A stretch of DNA of 64,000 nt from Rugalucina vietnamica (GCA_964017185.1 OZ024880.1:40762329-40826328); one strand, 5' to 3'; counted from the stretch's first letter, positions 13,367 through 25,244 are shown. Program-made: numbers and translations. The notes: generated by a model from the sequence alone, not told the origin.

Positions 13367-13490
13367 AAAAAAAAAAAAAAAAAAAAAAAAAAAGATAACT
13401 TATTCGGGATTCGAACTCGCATCACTAATTTACAAGTAACAAAGTACTTACCATAATATCTTGCACTCTTTCCACTACAGCAGGCCACCG
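13367..13490 (-). repeat. tRNA-like Pol III unit or SINE head with long T run
   Basis: On the minus strand, 13490 to 13394 reads as an A-box-like TGGCCTGCTGTAGTGG, about 50 bases of spacer, then a clear B-box-like GCGAGTTCGAATCCCG. It is followed eight bases later by an uninterrupted run of 27 T (plus-strand A, 13367-13393), which could act as a Pol III terminator. The T-stem pairing is imperfect and I cannot fold a clean cloverleaf. A tRNA-derived SINE head or tRNA pseudogene is therefore more likely than a functional tRNA. Confidence 0.5.
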
Positions 13491-13767
13491 CAGAAGATAT
13501 ATAACTTGATTTTACTTTATTAATGCACGTTTTAGGTACTTTATTTGATTTATATTTCGAACCAATGTATCTATAAATATATTATCCTGAGACATTTCAT
13601 AGAAGCAAAGTTAGGACACCTTAAGGATAAGACATATCACATTAGAAAATATCTGCTAAGGACATAGACATGTCATAAAACTTTAGACGAAACGACCTGC
13701 AACTTATTGCTTCGGAATAAGGCTTGCCATAAATGAACCTTTTCGTATTCAACGAGATATTATTATT

Positions 13768-13855
<88 letters not shown>

Positions 13856-14869
13856 CATTTTATGTTTATATATATGTTTGGCCATGTTTTGTTTTTCTTC
13901 AAAATGGCTCAAGGTTTCATTAACATTAACATCTATTAAATTTAATAACAAAAATCTTGATTGTTTGGCGAAAATATGCCAGATTCCGAGCATGTAAACA
14001 TTTCGCACCTTGCATGCAATTCTTAATTACAAAATAAAGTGATATGTTGTTAATGACCTGATTTGCACGTGATTAAAGAACTTGACAGTGCTATGACACC
14101 TTAAATTACCCATCGCACGCACATTATTATTATAATTTACCTGTAAAACGCAAGGTGTTCCGATTGCAATAAACACGTCACTACGCTGCATAAAATGGGT
14201 TTGCGCATGAAGCAGAAACTGAAAGTGGCTAGTGGCTTGAAAATGATAAAACAATGTTTCTTTCCATAATTACCTTGCAACAGTAGTCAATAAATGCAAA
14301 AATGGATTCGATAAACATTTATACTCACGATAAACTAAACTCGCCTGCAATTTTAAACATAACGGTAGGCTATTTGAATAATTAGCAAATAATAAGCACC
14401 ATGTCAGAGAGTAGCTTTGATCTTCAATATTTATGATCGGCGCATACGGCCCAATGTTTGATAGGTTTTTCTCAATCTTACCGATTCCCGCGCTTCAAAG
14501 GTAAAGAAAAATCCCTGATTAAAAGCAGAATACTTAGATGAAAATGATTTTGTTTACTTTATCGTCGTATTTTAGTCTATTTCCTTCCCGAATCATGTAG
14601 CTTTTCAATGTCACTACGTAACGCGGGGACTGTTTTTTCTCGCGGATGAATCAATCGTAGGTGTTCATGCGTCGCGAGGTTATAGGAGGTCAACCAACCG
14701 ATTACTCTGATTGGATGCCGGGAAAATGTGCACATTTATCTTCCGAACCGGTTGCAGATCTATCAGCTTTCTCAATGGTTTTCTGCTCTTTAATATTTTT
14801 AGTAGATAGATGGTTTTGCCATCATTTCAATGTGGTGTGGGGAGTAGTAAAATAAATTGTGTTCAAGAA
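13491..14869 (+). other. 5' flank of the Hox exon
   Basis: No transposon recognised apart from the microsatellite at 13759-13852. An inverted CCAAT box (ATTGG at 14710-14714) lies about 155 bp before the start codon. No convincing TATA box or transcription start can be placed. The region around 14560-14660 is locally GC-richer ('cgtaacgcggggactg', 'ctcgcggatgaatc'), which would suit a promoter, but this is inference. Confidence 0.3.
13759..13852 (+). repeat. Compound TTA / TTG / TG microsatellite
   Basis: A short TTA run passes into about fourteen TTG units and then about twenty TG units. The leucine-, cysteine/valine- and glutamine-rich ORFs over it are translations of the repeat, not genes. 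Confidence 0.95.
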
Positions 14870-15278
14870 ATGAGTTCATATTTACCTATTCGACATAATA
14901 GTGCTGCAAGAACAGATCATGATATTCATGCCGTAGACAATGCTAGCTATATGGAGCATTTTTTGAACATCCCAGATATATGCCCGACGGGCTCGGACTA
15001 CCGGTCGTCTAGGTACTATATGGGGCAATACCCGACCGACGCGTGTCGGATGGAAGCCCTCCAACAGCGAAATCATGACTTCAGAATGGGGTTACATGGA
15101 CGCTCATCTTTTTATCCAAATATGAACGTTGCCGCGAACTTGCAAAGGTTTAGAGACAATATGGAAACGTTTCAAGGAAATGCGAATAAAAATGAGCCCA
15201 TCAGTCCCGGAACTGGGTCCGGGCTTACCTCCGGGGACGGGGAAGCCCAGCCGTACTATCCCTGGATGAGTATAGTTG
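14870..15278 (+). CDS. Hox gene exon 1, Lox4/Lox2 (Ubx/abd-A-related) type, up to the hexapeptide
   Basis: First coding exon of a Hox transcription factor, 136 full codons plus one base. It opens MSSYLPIRHN, the MSSY start shared by many central Hox proteins. It has an aromatic/Arg-rich segment (SDYRSSRYYMGQYP, residues 42-55) and ends with the YPWM hexapeptide at residues 130-133 followed by SIVG, the PBX/Extradenticle-contact motif. The frame then runs into GTAAGT, an ideal splice donor, splitting the glycine codon in phase 1. This matches the exon boundary upstream of the homeodomain in Ubx/Lox-class genes. An in-frame ATG 20 codons upstream (14810) is open, but its context is weaker (T at -3, versus G at -3 for 14870). 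The homeobox exon was not found in the window. Lox4 is my first guess, Lox2 second; the hexapeptide flank alone does not decide. Confidence 0.88.
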
Positions 15279-15284
15279 GTAAGT
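15275..15284 (+). promoter_or_regulatory. Splice donor of Hox exon 1
   Basis: GTTG followed by GTAAGT, a near-consensus donor directly after YPWMSIV. Without splicing the frame would run to 15367 and end in unrelated residues. Confidence 0.85.
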
Positions 15285-16097
15285 GTATTTTTATAGACCA
15301 TATCGCTCATAAACATAGCTCACTGAAAGGTGTGCAATTAAACCAATGTTTACCGACCGCGTACTAAGCCAATGTTTACATTTTATGCCTGCCTGCTTGT
15401 TATATTATATCCCTGATTTAGGGGAGATTTTATTGTTTTTATATGACCCAAACATCATTTTCGAGTCATGTAAAATATATTTAACGACCTACAACACGAA
15501 GACATTGGATACTACCGAACTGAGGGGCGGAAAGTGTACGAAACTTTATGTCCACATAAAGATACGTTAGTGTTTCTAATAAAATACTGTAGTCCCAAGA
15601 TAGTCAGATAAAATAACAAAAATGATAACAGTTTACAAAATAATTGTTGTTGTATGATATTTTATTTCTTAGAATTTGTAATGTGTGATGAATTTCATTA
15701 AGTTTTTGTTGCATTGTTTTTTTTTTTAATATGATCACACAAAAGTGACTCATTTAGTTGTAATATAGACATATATTTATTCGTTTATCCACTCGATCGT
15801 CAATTTATATTTTAATATGCAATTTTATTAAACATAAAGGGAAAATTATATGGGAATCATTTGTTAAAAATGCGGAGTGAATGCTGCCAGCAACGATTTT
15901 ACGTTATAATATTACTTTTTATCTATTTTACCTTTGAAAAAGGATTGTAATGTGTATATTTAATGCTAAACATGCTTAAATATATAATAATAGTTTACAT
16001 TGCATCCTTGCATTTTCATGTGCATGGCAATCTGTAACTTCTGTATTTTAATCATATACTTTCACATTTTATGTTTTTGTTAATTAATACTTTACAT

Positions 16098-16140
<43 letters not shown>

Positions 16141-16339
16141 TCTATTTATTTATTTATTTATTTTTGTAGGCAGTAGTAGTCGTTACAATTTTGTTTAATT
16201 GATATTATTTTCATAATGCAAGTTTTAGTAGGGATATTTATAATTTGGTCTTTATGTTAAAAACTAAAACAACTGCAAAAAATGCATATATTGCTTCATT
16301 CACAATATTTTTCTTGGATTTTGTGCTACACACGCGTAA
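15279..16339 (+). other. Start of presumed Hox intron
   Basis: AT-rich, no recognisable coding. Contains the TTTA microsatellite at 16095-16165. No acceptor leading to a homeodomain was seen. Confidence 0.5.
16095..16165. repeat. TTTA microsatellite
   Basis: About seventeen ATTT/TTTA units with one 'tct' interruption. Confidence 0.95.
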
Positions 16340-16427
16340 AGTGTACTGGTATACCCACGATCTATGTTTTGAGCAATTATATTCAGTAAAACAGGTGAAA
16401 CAAAATTGCATGGGCAAATTTTCGTCT
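16340..16427 (-). mobile_element. MITE-3 remnant
   Basis: Short internally deleted remnant: 'ggtatacccacgatctatgt' followed by 'gcatgggcaaattttcgt', matching the middle and end of MITE-3 in inverted orientation. Confidence 0.5.
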
Positions 16428-16660
16428 AACAAAAACTTACTGCCTGCTTTTCCCTGTGGTCTAATAATATGATACTATCCATAACGTCACATTTACATCA
16501 TATGGTTTCATCAACTTGAAAATTTCATAGTTAGAAGACTTTCGATGAAAAGGACAGAAAGTGTTGGGCACATTTTTTTTTCTTTTTTCAAAACATTTTC
16601 TACATTCCGTATTCTATCGTGTTTTATTGAAATTCAGAGCCACTGAATACTTTATTAATT

Positions 16661-16895
16661 GAGCCTGTGCGTGAGAAAACCAACAATTTGCATGGGCGAA
16701 AACAAAGACGCAGATCAGCTTCGCGGTAACCGCGAAGCTGATCAGCGTCTTTGTTTTCGCTACACGGATAGTACATTTCCTCCTCTACTTATTCCCAAAT
16801 TTTCAAGATTCTGGGTTTCTTCTGTGACTGTACAGGCTGGTTTGTGTTGGACCTGGTCGGAAACCCAAATTGTTGGTTTTGTCATGCACAGGCTC
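16661..16895. mobile_element. MITE-2 copy, palindromic, AATT-flanked
   Basis: It begins GAGCCTGTGCGTGAGAAAAC and ends with the inverse (...CACAGGCTC). The centre is a long near-perfect hairpin with arms GCGAAAACAAAGACGC/AGATCAGCTTCGCGG and their inverse. Both sides are AATT (16657-16660, 16896-16899). Eleven more copies occur in the window. The 86-residue ORF across it is a repeat artefact. Confidence 0.85.
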
Positions 16896-17530
16896 AATTT
16901 ATACATGCGTTTACCCTGATGATTTTCGATTTTTTAAACATTTTAAAACATCTATTATATAAAGATACACGTTCTTTTACTGTGGTTTTAATTTAGAAAC
17001 GACGGGAAGCGTACAAGACGATTTGTATTAATGCGTTTATTGAAACATACACCAGTGTAGTTGTTCATATAAAAAATCGTGCTTGTGTGACCAACATGTA
17101 ACTTTCTTTTTTTAAATCACTAACTTCGCTTATAATATTGTAAACCTATCCCAAACATGCTATTTTTAAGACACAACCTAAATTCCTCATATCCTTATTG
17201 TAAAAAACCCATTCCTTAGAAGCACCCATCTTCAAATAATAAACACAAACCAAAAAATCAAAGAAAAAAGTTTCAGAATAACGCATACACTGCATTAATG
17301 CTAAAAAAGACATCAACACAGAAAAAAAATCCCTGTTTTATTTGAATCTCGACAAGGTTTAAATTGCTTCAAATTTTAACTTTTATATCAGCTTTGTGTG
17401 AAGTGGTAGCGGATAACAGGCTTTTTATTACGATTTCATCTCACAAAACTACAGGGAAATGTGTCCAATTATATAGCAATTTTAAAAGTTATCCTGTCAA
17501 TAAAGCCCTCTCGAGCTTGGAGTTTTAAAC
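16896..17530. other. No gene recognised
   Basis: AT-rich non-coding sequence with nothing identifiable. Confidence 0.5.
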
Positions 17531-17773
17531 CATTACGAAAACTTGCCTATGCAAAATACAGGGATTTTTTTCAAAAGCAAAACTTGTAAATTTCATTGGA
17601 AATAATTAGATACTTTTAATAATTTTGCTCAAAACATTGTTTCTAACGAGTACCCACAATCTATGTTTTGGAGCAAAAATAAGAAAAATAGGTATATCCC
17701 TGCATACCCCAGTTTTTCTATATAAAAGTGGGGTTTAAGGGGGTATATATTACACTGGCATGTTTTCCTGATA
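17531..17773 (+). mobile_element. MITE-3 copy, hairpin arm deleted
   Basis: CATTACGAAAAC start and TTTTCCTGATA end. The central hairpin is collapsed ('caaaacattgtttctaacgag'). Confidence 0.75.
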
Positions 17774-18977
17774 TCAGTATGATGAAACCTTATAACAGAA
17801 GTTGTAAGAATTGGTGCCATCCATGCAGCTTGCGTTTGGTGTCATCTGTTTTAATCATTTTGCTGTCATCTGCCTGGAAAATAAAATATAAATTGTGGTC
17901 CAAAATTCGAAGACTGTCAGTGTTAAGTTATACCCATTTGCTTTAAAGAGCCATATAACAGGTGCATCTTTGGTAAGTTTTCAACGCTCATAAAAACATT
18001 ACTCAAAATTTGCTTTGCCGGAACTATTTTATACGTATGCTTTTAAATTGAATTACATGTTTTGTGTACTTCATGCAAGATTGATATTTTAATAACTAAA
18101 TCCCAATTGGGTATAAGCAATTTGCTACATGGGTAAAATGTAACTGATTTATGCGCATACATGTACCTTCGTGTATTCAGTTAAAACTCTCAATCAAATT
18201 TCGAAAACATTCTGAAAGAAAAAAATCAGCATATTGACCAGTATACCATTTTTGATAAAAAGATAAAGTCGATCTGCTTATTGAGACAGTATTGTATGTG
18301 TTTATGTATTAGTAATGATACACATATACGTAATACTGAATTGCCAGAACTATTCAATTTTTTACGTAGACGTCTAAATGAATTACATGCTTGTAATGAT
18401 GGTACCAGTATGTGTATTCGTAACATGTAGTTAACACGTGTAGTTGTTTGACAAATCCTTGTTTCATATATTTTCTGCCTACTTGTACCTTTTTTAACAT
18501 ATTTTGCTATCTACAGCCCTGGCAGCCATCTTGGCCATGTGACCTGGAAGTGTATTTGGCAATCTGAATAAAGAACAGAATTGACTGAATTACTTTAAAT
18601 TGACACATGCAGTTCGAATAAAATTATGTCACGGATTCATACCCCATTTGAGTCAGAACTTGTGGCATTCGTTTTTAAGTGCACATGATCAGCAAGTATA
18701 AATGTACAGTCGAAATATACCGTACACCTCGCCATAAGTATAAATGTACAATCGCAATACACCGTACACCTCGCCATAAATTTAGATTTTCATTTATCAT
18801 ATGACGTCGCCATATTCCAGTGGATAACGTCATGTAATAAAATTGTTATGATCACATGTGTATTAACATTTTTGCGAAAATATGTAACATCATTGACAAC
18901 GTCCGTAACAACAATGTACATTTTAAATGAAAATATGTCCTATCCACTTTGAAGGCGATTTAAATGTTTTGAGATTG
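17774..18977. other. No gene recognised; small repeat pieces
   Basis: Includes a REP-1 remnant at about 18500-18552 ('ggcagccatcttggccatgt') preceded by a PLE-tail end ('ctgcctacttgtacctttt', 18475-18493), and a 42-bp tandem duplication listed separately. Confidence 0.5.
18695..18778. repeat. 42-bp tandem duplication
   Basis: Two adjacent 42-bp units (18695-18736 and 18737-18778), each starting AGTATAAATGTACA and ending CCGTACACCTCGCCATA, with four differences. Confidence 0.85.
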
Positions 18978-19648
18978 ATATTGCACGCCGTTGGGCCAGG
19001 CGTTAGACTCTATGATGGCCCCGACTTAAAGCTATTCATTTTAGTTCGTTGGGGCCGGAGCTTCTTGTCTGTTGTCTGGCCCACCGGGGTCCAACTGGTG
19101 TTTTTCTTTTGCTCCGGAGTTAGTAAGTTATTTGGCGACCAGGGATCTCCATCGTCGGGCAGCTTACTGAATCTGTTGAGTCCTCGTTTTTGATTCATCA
19201 GGATGTGTATCATGATTTATCTGTTTGTTCTTGATGATTCATTGACTAGGTAGAGATTCACCACGAGGACCGAAGAACTAACTAAATTTTATGAACCACT
19301 GCAGAAGCTGAGGGTGAGGTTATGGCCATGTAAAATCGATTTAAGCCCGTCAGTTATTTTATATTACTGATCGTTCCAGGGCGATACGTCTGTGGCGGTT
19401 CTTTCGTTTTAGGTCTTGGTGCTTAAAAGTTTTTGTGCTGTTGGCGCCTTAGGTATGTTTTCATATTTTTAGTTAAGTTTAGGTAACTCAGTGGCCACCT
19501 ATTGGGAAAATAGCTGCCCATTCGGCTTACGATATTTTCATGGTATAAGTACCTGATTGTTAATTTAGTTTTTTCCCATCTCGGGTTTTGGAGTGGGAAT
19601 CTTTTTCTGATTGCGCCTTTTCCTGATCTTTGCTTACTTGTACCTTTT
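18978..19648 (+). mobile_element. PLE-A fragment, plus orientation
   Basis: Starts in the last ~20 RT codons ('ttgcacgccg' onward) and runs through the whole tail to 'gcttacttgtacctttt'. 5'-truncated, 3'-complete. Confidence 0.85.
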
Positions 19649-20204
19649 TTATCCTGCTTTAAATGACATACGATAAAACGAATCTTACACTCGTGGCCAT
19701 GTCATACTGGGGAAATTTATCGAACTCACCCAAGGTTCGTTTAATAAATTTCATATGAAATGACCACCCGTGTAAGACCCTCTGTGTATAAACAAGTTGA
19801 AATTCAAAGAAATACAAAGAACTTAAGGTAGTTGAATTGCTCATTGTTCTTTGGAAAAGGCTTGGAAGCCGCTTGTACATCAGAATGAAATCCCTACTTG
19901 AGCTTGTACTATGATGTTCATGGTCTATATAAATGTTTATACCGCAAGTCAATAGTAATAACCAGTGAATACCAACCAAGCCTCAAAACACTTGACTTCG
20001 AATTCTAGAAAGAAGGTATGTTCTACAATACATGCATGGTAGACCTGGTCAGTGGAATAGACATAAATCTTTATTTTCATTCTATCAGCTAACCTTACAT
20101 GAACCTTTTCAGAGATGACGGTGACGGACGGACGATGTGTGAGCCTGACAGCTCGTCCAAGATCAGGAGTACATTCACTCATCCTGTTATTTTCAAACCC
20201 GCCG
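19649..20204. other. No gene recognised
   Basis: A 106-residue minus-strand ORF (19659-19979) has no recognisable motif. A REP-1 terminal remnant lies at about 20085-20180 ('gacggacggacgatgtg'). Confidence 0.45.
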
Positions 20205-20791
20205 ATGGGTCAGGCTGATAACTATGCTGCCTTCTTTAATTGCACGCCGATGAGTCGGGCGTCAGACTCTATGATGGCCCTGACATAAAGCTAATCATTT
20301 TAGATGGTTGGGGCCGGAGCTTCTTGTCTGTTGCCTGGCCCACCGGGGTTTAACTGGTGTTGTTCTTTTGCTCCGGTTTTCAGTAAGTTATTTGGCGCTC
20401 ATGGATCTCCATCGTCGAGCCGTTTACTGAATCTGTGAGTGGTTATCATGATTTATTTGTTTGTCCTTGATGATTCATTGACTAGTTAGAGATTCACCAC
20501 GAGGAACGAACAACTAACTAATTTTTATATTACTGATCATTCCAATGCGTAACTAAGTTCTGTTGTGGTTCTATTTGTTTAATGTTTTGGAGTCGAATTT
20601 CTGTGCTGTTTAGACCTTGTGTACGTTTTAATATTTTTGTTAAGTTTGGGTAACTATCGGGAAATAGCTGCTCACTCGGCTTAAAATATGTTTCTTTGGT
20701 ATAAGTACCTAATTGTCATTTTTTCCCACTTCGGTTTTTGGAGTGGGAATTTCTTTCGCCTTTTCCTGATCATTGCCTACATGCAACTTTT
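20205..20791 (+). mobile_element. PLE-A fragment, plus orientation, diverged
   Basis: Begins at the RT C-terminal segment corresponding to DNYAAFFN and continues through a shortened, mutated tail to 'gcctacatgcaactttt'. Older than the copy at 1088-1728, judging by its indels. Confidence 0.8.
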
Positions 20792-20837
20792 TGTGCGGTG
20801 TAATTACGGAGGATATCTCCAAAGTCAATACTCGTGT

Positions 20838-21272
20838 CATTGAGGGACTGGTGCGATCTCAATCTATGGACTCTATGGTCCGACTAAACATTGATTCTAG
20901 TCTGTTCAGAGTGACGTCATACCCAGACCATAGTTCAACTAAGCATTCCACTATGGTTTCATCGGAACAAGTATGGCCGACAGTGTTAAAATATTTCCTG
21001 GTCCACTAATTAATCAATGTACGATCATTTTTGTACCACTTTTGATACATTTTATTGTTTCTTTGATGCTTGAATTTATTTTTCCTTGATTTTTAATCTA
21101 CTGAAATACTCTCTTTGTCTTGAAACTAAAACAAATAGAAGACGGCTGTCCATGGGCGCCGCCATTAGACTATGAACCTACTAAACACCATTTCAATCAG
21201 CTTTTAGCTGAAGTATGCTCAATAACACCTTCCGTGATTAGACTATGGTCTGAGATCGAAGTCCCTCATTTT
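20838..21272. mobile_element. Possible non-autonomous element with TGAGGGAC inverted ends
   Basis: The left 'attgagggactggtgcgatc' and the inverse of the right end ('aaatgagggacttcgatctc') match with one gap, and the motif 'gactatggtc' also recurs inverted inside. No clear target duplication and no ORF. Confidence 0.4.
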
Positions 21273-21309
21273 AAATAAATTATATCTGTTGGTTTGTTTT
21301 AAAAGCGTT

Positions 21310-21590
21310 GCTCTACGTCCAAATGAACAGCTATGGTCATGTCGGGATGTTTCTCTATTTTGAGAGAACTTCTACCGGCCATTCGGGATGTCATGACATC
21401 AAAATAAGCGTTGAATGTAACCAGCCAAGTAGACCTAAACAATTATTTGAAGGGAGGTTGGGTGGGAATATGGGCCTCAGCCCGTTTGGACCGTGTGGAA
21501 TAGTTGTGTTGCTTGTGCCTTCAGGCGAAACTTATGAATTATCTACCAACTAGCCATCTAATTACTGGTTAATCGCGTATGAATTTGAAT
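21310..21590. repeat. Two REP-2 pieces in opposite orientation
   Basis: 21310-21440 matches the REP-2 3' half inverted ('agctatggtcatgtcgggat'). 21455-21590 is the REP-2 head in plus orientation ('gtgggaatatgggcctcagc' to 'attactggttaatcg'). Confidence 0.6.
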
Positions 21591-21597
21591 GGTAAAA

Positions 21598-21612
21598 TGG
21601 GGGGGGGGGGGT
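21598..21612 (+). repeat. Poly-G run
   Basis: About fifteen consecutive G. Could be a boundary artefact or an assembly weak point. Confidence 0.7.
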
Positions 21613-21639
21613 AGGACGGTCAAGCTGGGAATGGGAGAA

Positions 21640-22370
21640 TGGTCAATTTATGTTTGTGAAAATACTTTGGCGCCAGGTGGTTGTCTGCCCATGTCCCAGC
21701 GTGAAGACCATGTGTATGGTCTCAAACTGCCCAATGTGGCCTTCTTGCAAATGGACAATGAAGTTTATGTAAAGAATCCAGGTCACATGATCAAGATGGC
21801 TGCCAGGGCTATAAATAGCAAACGCTTTTGAAAAGGTACAAGTAGGCAATTATCAGGAAAAGGCACAATCAGAAAGAAATTCCCACTCCAAAAACCGAGA
21901 TAGGAAAAAACTAAATAGACAAATAGGTACTTATACTAAGAAAACATATTGTATTCCGAGTGAGCAGCTATTTCCCAATAGGCGTCCACTCAGTTACCCG
22001 AACTTAACTTAAACTATGAAAACATACACAAGGTTCAAACAGCACAAAGATTCGACACCAAACCATAAAACAAATAGAACCGCAACAGAAATATCTCCTC
22101 GGAACGATCAGTAATATAAAATAATAAAACCTCTAAAACCAGAAGACATATAAATTTGGCATGAAGCATCAAGGAATAGAGCTGTACAAAGTTTAAATAA
22201 ATTATAACCTTGGGATGATCTTGAGCTATGTTATGGCAAGGTCAATTTTGGGTTGCGTATATTTTTTAATTTAATTTTTTAATTAAATGCCGTTTAATTT
22301 GGAAACGTTGCAGAAATGGGCAAATGGATAGAAAATATTTGTATGTTCTCAACCTTAGGTTGTTATGAAC
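21640..22370 (+). repeat. REP-1 copy split by a PLE tail
   Basis: Plus-orientation REP-1 ('aagatggctgccagggctat') up to about 21831, resuming at about 22126 with 'ctaaaaccagaagacatata', which is the expected continuation judged from 23820-23850. Confidence 0.65.
21832..22125 (-). mobile_element. PLE-A solo 3' tail, minus orientation
   Basis: Only the last ~300 bp of the tail, starting (as read on the plus strand) 'aaggtacaagtaggcaatta'. Extreme 5' truncation with an intact 3' end, inserted in REP-1. Confidence 0.8.
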
Positions 22371-22384
22371 AAAGTCGTGGATTA

Positions 22385-22670
22385 TGTTTGATTTGTTTGA
22401 ATTGATGCTTAACGTCCCAGTCAACAGCCATTGTCATGTCGGGACGTTGCCTCCATTTTATTGGACTTTTACCCAAAATGAGGATGCCATGACATCCAAC
22501 AGGTGCTTCAAATATAACACATCCAACTAAACCACTAAGGCTTATAAGTATGGATGGTTAAACATGAAGCACTTTTTTCTGGGCAGGCTCAGACCTGAGT
22601 GGTTAACCACTAATCAGATGGTCAGTCAGTTGCGTACAAGCTTTGCCTGGAGGCATAAGTAACACATCTA
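22385..22670 (-). repeat. REP-2 SINE-like repeat, minus orientation
   Basis: Inverse of the 24710-25035 copy: 'gcttaacgtcccagtcaac', 'catgtcgggacgttgcc', then 'atccatac...agtggtta' blocks in inverse order. No ORF. Confidence 0.65.
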
Positions 22671-22676
22671 TTTATT

Positions 22677-24440
22677 AGCTCACCTGCGCCGAAGGCTCAC
22701 AAGGTGAGCTTATAGGATGGCTATGGTCCGGCGTCCGTCCGGCGTCCGTCCGTCGTCCGTCGTCTGTCCATAATTTCAAAGATCTTCTGAAAACGCTTGG
22801 CCAATCAAAGATAAAATTCATGTGGAGCATCCTTAGGAAGGGTGAACGAAAGTTTATATAAATTGTCCAGGTCAAATGACCTAGATGGCCGCCATGCCCA
22901 TATGTGGTAAAAACAAAACAACATAAAAAAAAACCTGGAACCGGTTGACCGATTTAAACGAACCTTCGTATATAGCATCGGGGACTCTGGCCCATTATAG
23001 TTTATAAAAACCATGACCTTGGGTTGACCTTGGCCTATTTTACAGCAAGGTCAATTTTGGTTACATAGGCTATTCAATGGAAAAAAGTGAAAACATTGAA
23101 TTTTTCAGGACGTTTTGTAGCCTGTGACCTGAAAGTTGGTAGATACAGACAACTTGTTGAGCTAATGAAGTGTTGTGAGTATTAAAGGTCAAGGTCATTT
23201 ATTGACGTTGGCCAAAGGTCATTTACATATAATGTTAAACTTAATTTTCTCAGTAACAACTTGACCAATCAAAGCCAAATTTTATATGTAGTATCCTTGG
23301 GATGGAGGAACAAAAGTTTGTGGCCGCCATGGCTATACATTTGTAAATAGCAAAAACCTTTCTAAATCTTCTTCCCCTGAAACAGAAACCTATGATTTTG
23401 AAACTTGGCATGAAGCATCAGGGGGAGGAGGTCTACAAAGTTTATATAAATCATGACCCTGGGATGAATTTGACCTATTTTACGGCAAGGTCAACATAGG
23501 TCGCCCATGCATTTAAATGGGGAAGATTGTGAAACTGTCATTTGAAGGTAAAAACTTCATGGGAATGGGCAACTGGACAGAAGAATTATGATTCTAAACA
23601 ATGGACCACATGGGTAGGTCTGTCCTCGACCCGGAGCAATAAACATGTATATTACCATAATATTCAAAGATCTTCTTCTCTGAATCCGATTGGCCAATCA
23701 AAGCCAACTGTCATGTGGAGCATTCTTAGGAAGAAAGAATGAAAGTTTATGTAAATGGTCAAGGTCATATGACAAAGATGGCCGCCATGGCCATAAATAG
23801 CAAAAACCTTTAAAAATTTTCTTCTCCAAAACCAGAAGGCCAACAATTTTGAAAATTGACATGAAGCATCAGGGAGAGGATCTATACAAAGTTTATATAA
23901 ATCATGACCTTGGGATGACCTTGACATATTTTATGACAATCCTTGAAGGCATTTGAATAGGGAAAATGTAATTAAATGGGGGAAACTAACTGGGAGTATG
24001 CAAATGGACAGAAGATTTATGTTTATGGAAAAATGTCCTTATGGGTTTGTCTGTCCCCGCCCCTGGGCTATATACATGTATATGACCATAATATTCAAAC
24101 ATCTTCTTCTCTGAAACCGCTTGGCCAATCAAAGCCAAACTTTATGTGGAGCATCGTTAGGAAAGGGGAATGAAAGTTAATATAAATGATCAAGGTCACA
24201 TAACCAAGATGGCCACCATGGCTTTAAATAGAAAAATCCTTTAAAACAACTCCTTCTTCAGAACTGGAAGACCTATGATTTTGAAACTTTGCATGAAGCA
24301 TCAGTGAATGGAGCTCTACAAAGTTTGTATAGTCATGACCCCCGGATGACCTTGACCTATTTTATGGCAAGGTCAGCTCATGTCGCATATCCCAGATCTC
24401 AGGTGAGCGTTTACAGGTCCATTGGTCCTCTGGTTTAGGC
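22677..24440 (+). repeat. REP-1, most complete copy, with internal tandem units
   Basis: Begins 'agctcacctgcgccgaag' and ends 'tcaggtgagcgtttacaggt', so the ends share an inverted CTCACCTG motif. Inside are about four diverged units of roughly 430-460 bp, each with a 'cgcttggccaatcaaag' block (about 22795, 23262, 23685, 24118), a 'gatggccgccatg' block and a 'catgaagcatcagg' block. The unit structure resembles an element amplified by internal duplication. No coding sequence. This repeat type is familiar from bivalve genomes. Confidence 0.75.
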
Positions 24441-24709
24441 ATCAAATGGGCGGGGCCCATAGTCCCACCGGACCACCCTCAAAGACATGGATTAGAGTAC
24501 ACACAAGATCACAGGTGGTTGTTTGCATAGGTCTGCTTTAATTTTCTGCGCCAGTGAAATCTAAAAAGAAGAAGTCTACTGTCAATGTTCATCTTTAGGT
24601 AGATGGCTAATTTTGCGGGACAGACACGAGACTTTGCGCCTCTGTCGTGTTTGATGTATTTTAACCAGCTTTATGCAAACGAATCTGTCTCTAGCAATTT
24701 TGTAACCGT

Positions 24710-25035
24710 GTTCAGGTGGGAATATGGACCCTCGCCCACTGAGGCCCTGGAAACTAGATGGGTTGCTTGTGCCGCCGGGCAAAGTTTATAAATTACTGAC
24801 TGACCATCTGATTACTGGTTAACCGCTCAGAAGAGCTTCGCGTGCCCGAATAAAGTGGTTCAAGTCAAATCATCCATGTTTTATATAAGCTTTAGGATAG
24901 TTTTCAACCAATTTTGGGTTTATGACGTCCTAATGTTGGGAAGAAGTCTCTCGAAATGGAGGAAACGCCCCGACTTGACCATAGCTGTTGACTGGGACGC
25001 TTAGCCACAACTAAAACAAACAAACAAAAAGCACA
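24710..25035 (+). repeat. REP-2 SINE-like repeat, near complete, with CAAA tail
   Basis: The head 'gtgggaatatggaccctcgc' is followed by 'gattactggttaaccgctca', 'gtggttcaagtcaaatcatc', 'gaccatagctgttgactgg' and a short CAAA-repeat tail. The tail and dispersed length-variable copies suggest a SINE or a LINE 3' end. The weak B-box-like GGTTCAAGTC is not enough to prove tRNA origin. Confidence 0.6.
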
Positions 25036-25244
25036 TTTTGTACCAAGCTTAATGCCGGACCACAACGGTATCATTTGCATATATTTAAGGTCAAGAATTT
25101 CTACATTTTGGACAAAATATGCATTGCAGCTGTATGTTTGGTGTTAATTTGTCAGATGTTACAGCTTTTAAAATACTGTTGAATATGGTGGCGAATGGCG
25201 AAGCTTCATTTATTGTCTTCCGATGACGTCATATCCACTTCTAT

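Noticed and set aside
13766..14008. Poly-Gln/His-Thr ORF on the minus strand.
   Set aside because: Pure translation of the TTG/TG microsatellite.
14810..15367. 185-residue reading of the Hox ORF as a single unspliced protein.
   Set aside because: The N-terminal 20 residues precede the conserved MSSY start and the C-terminal 48 residues lie beyond an ideal splice donor in the intron.
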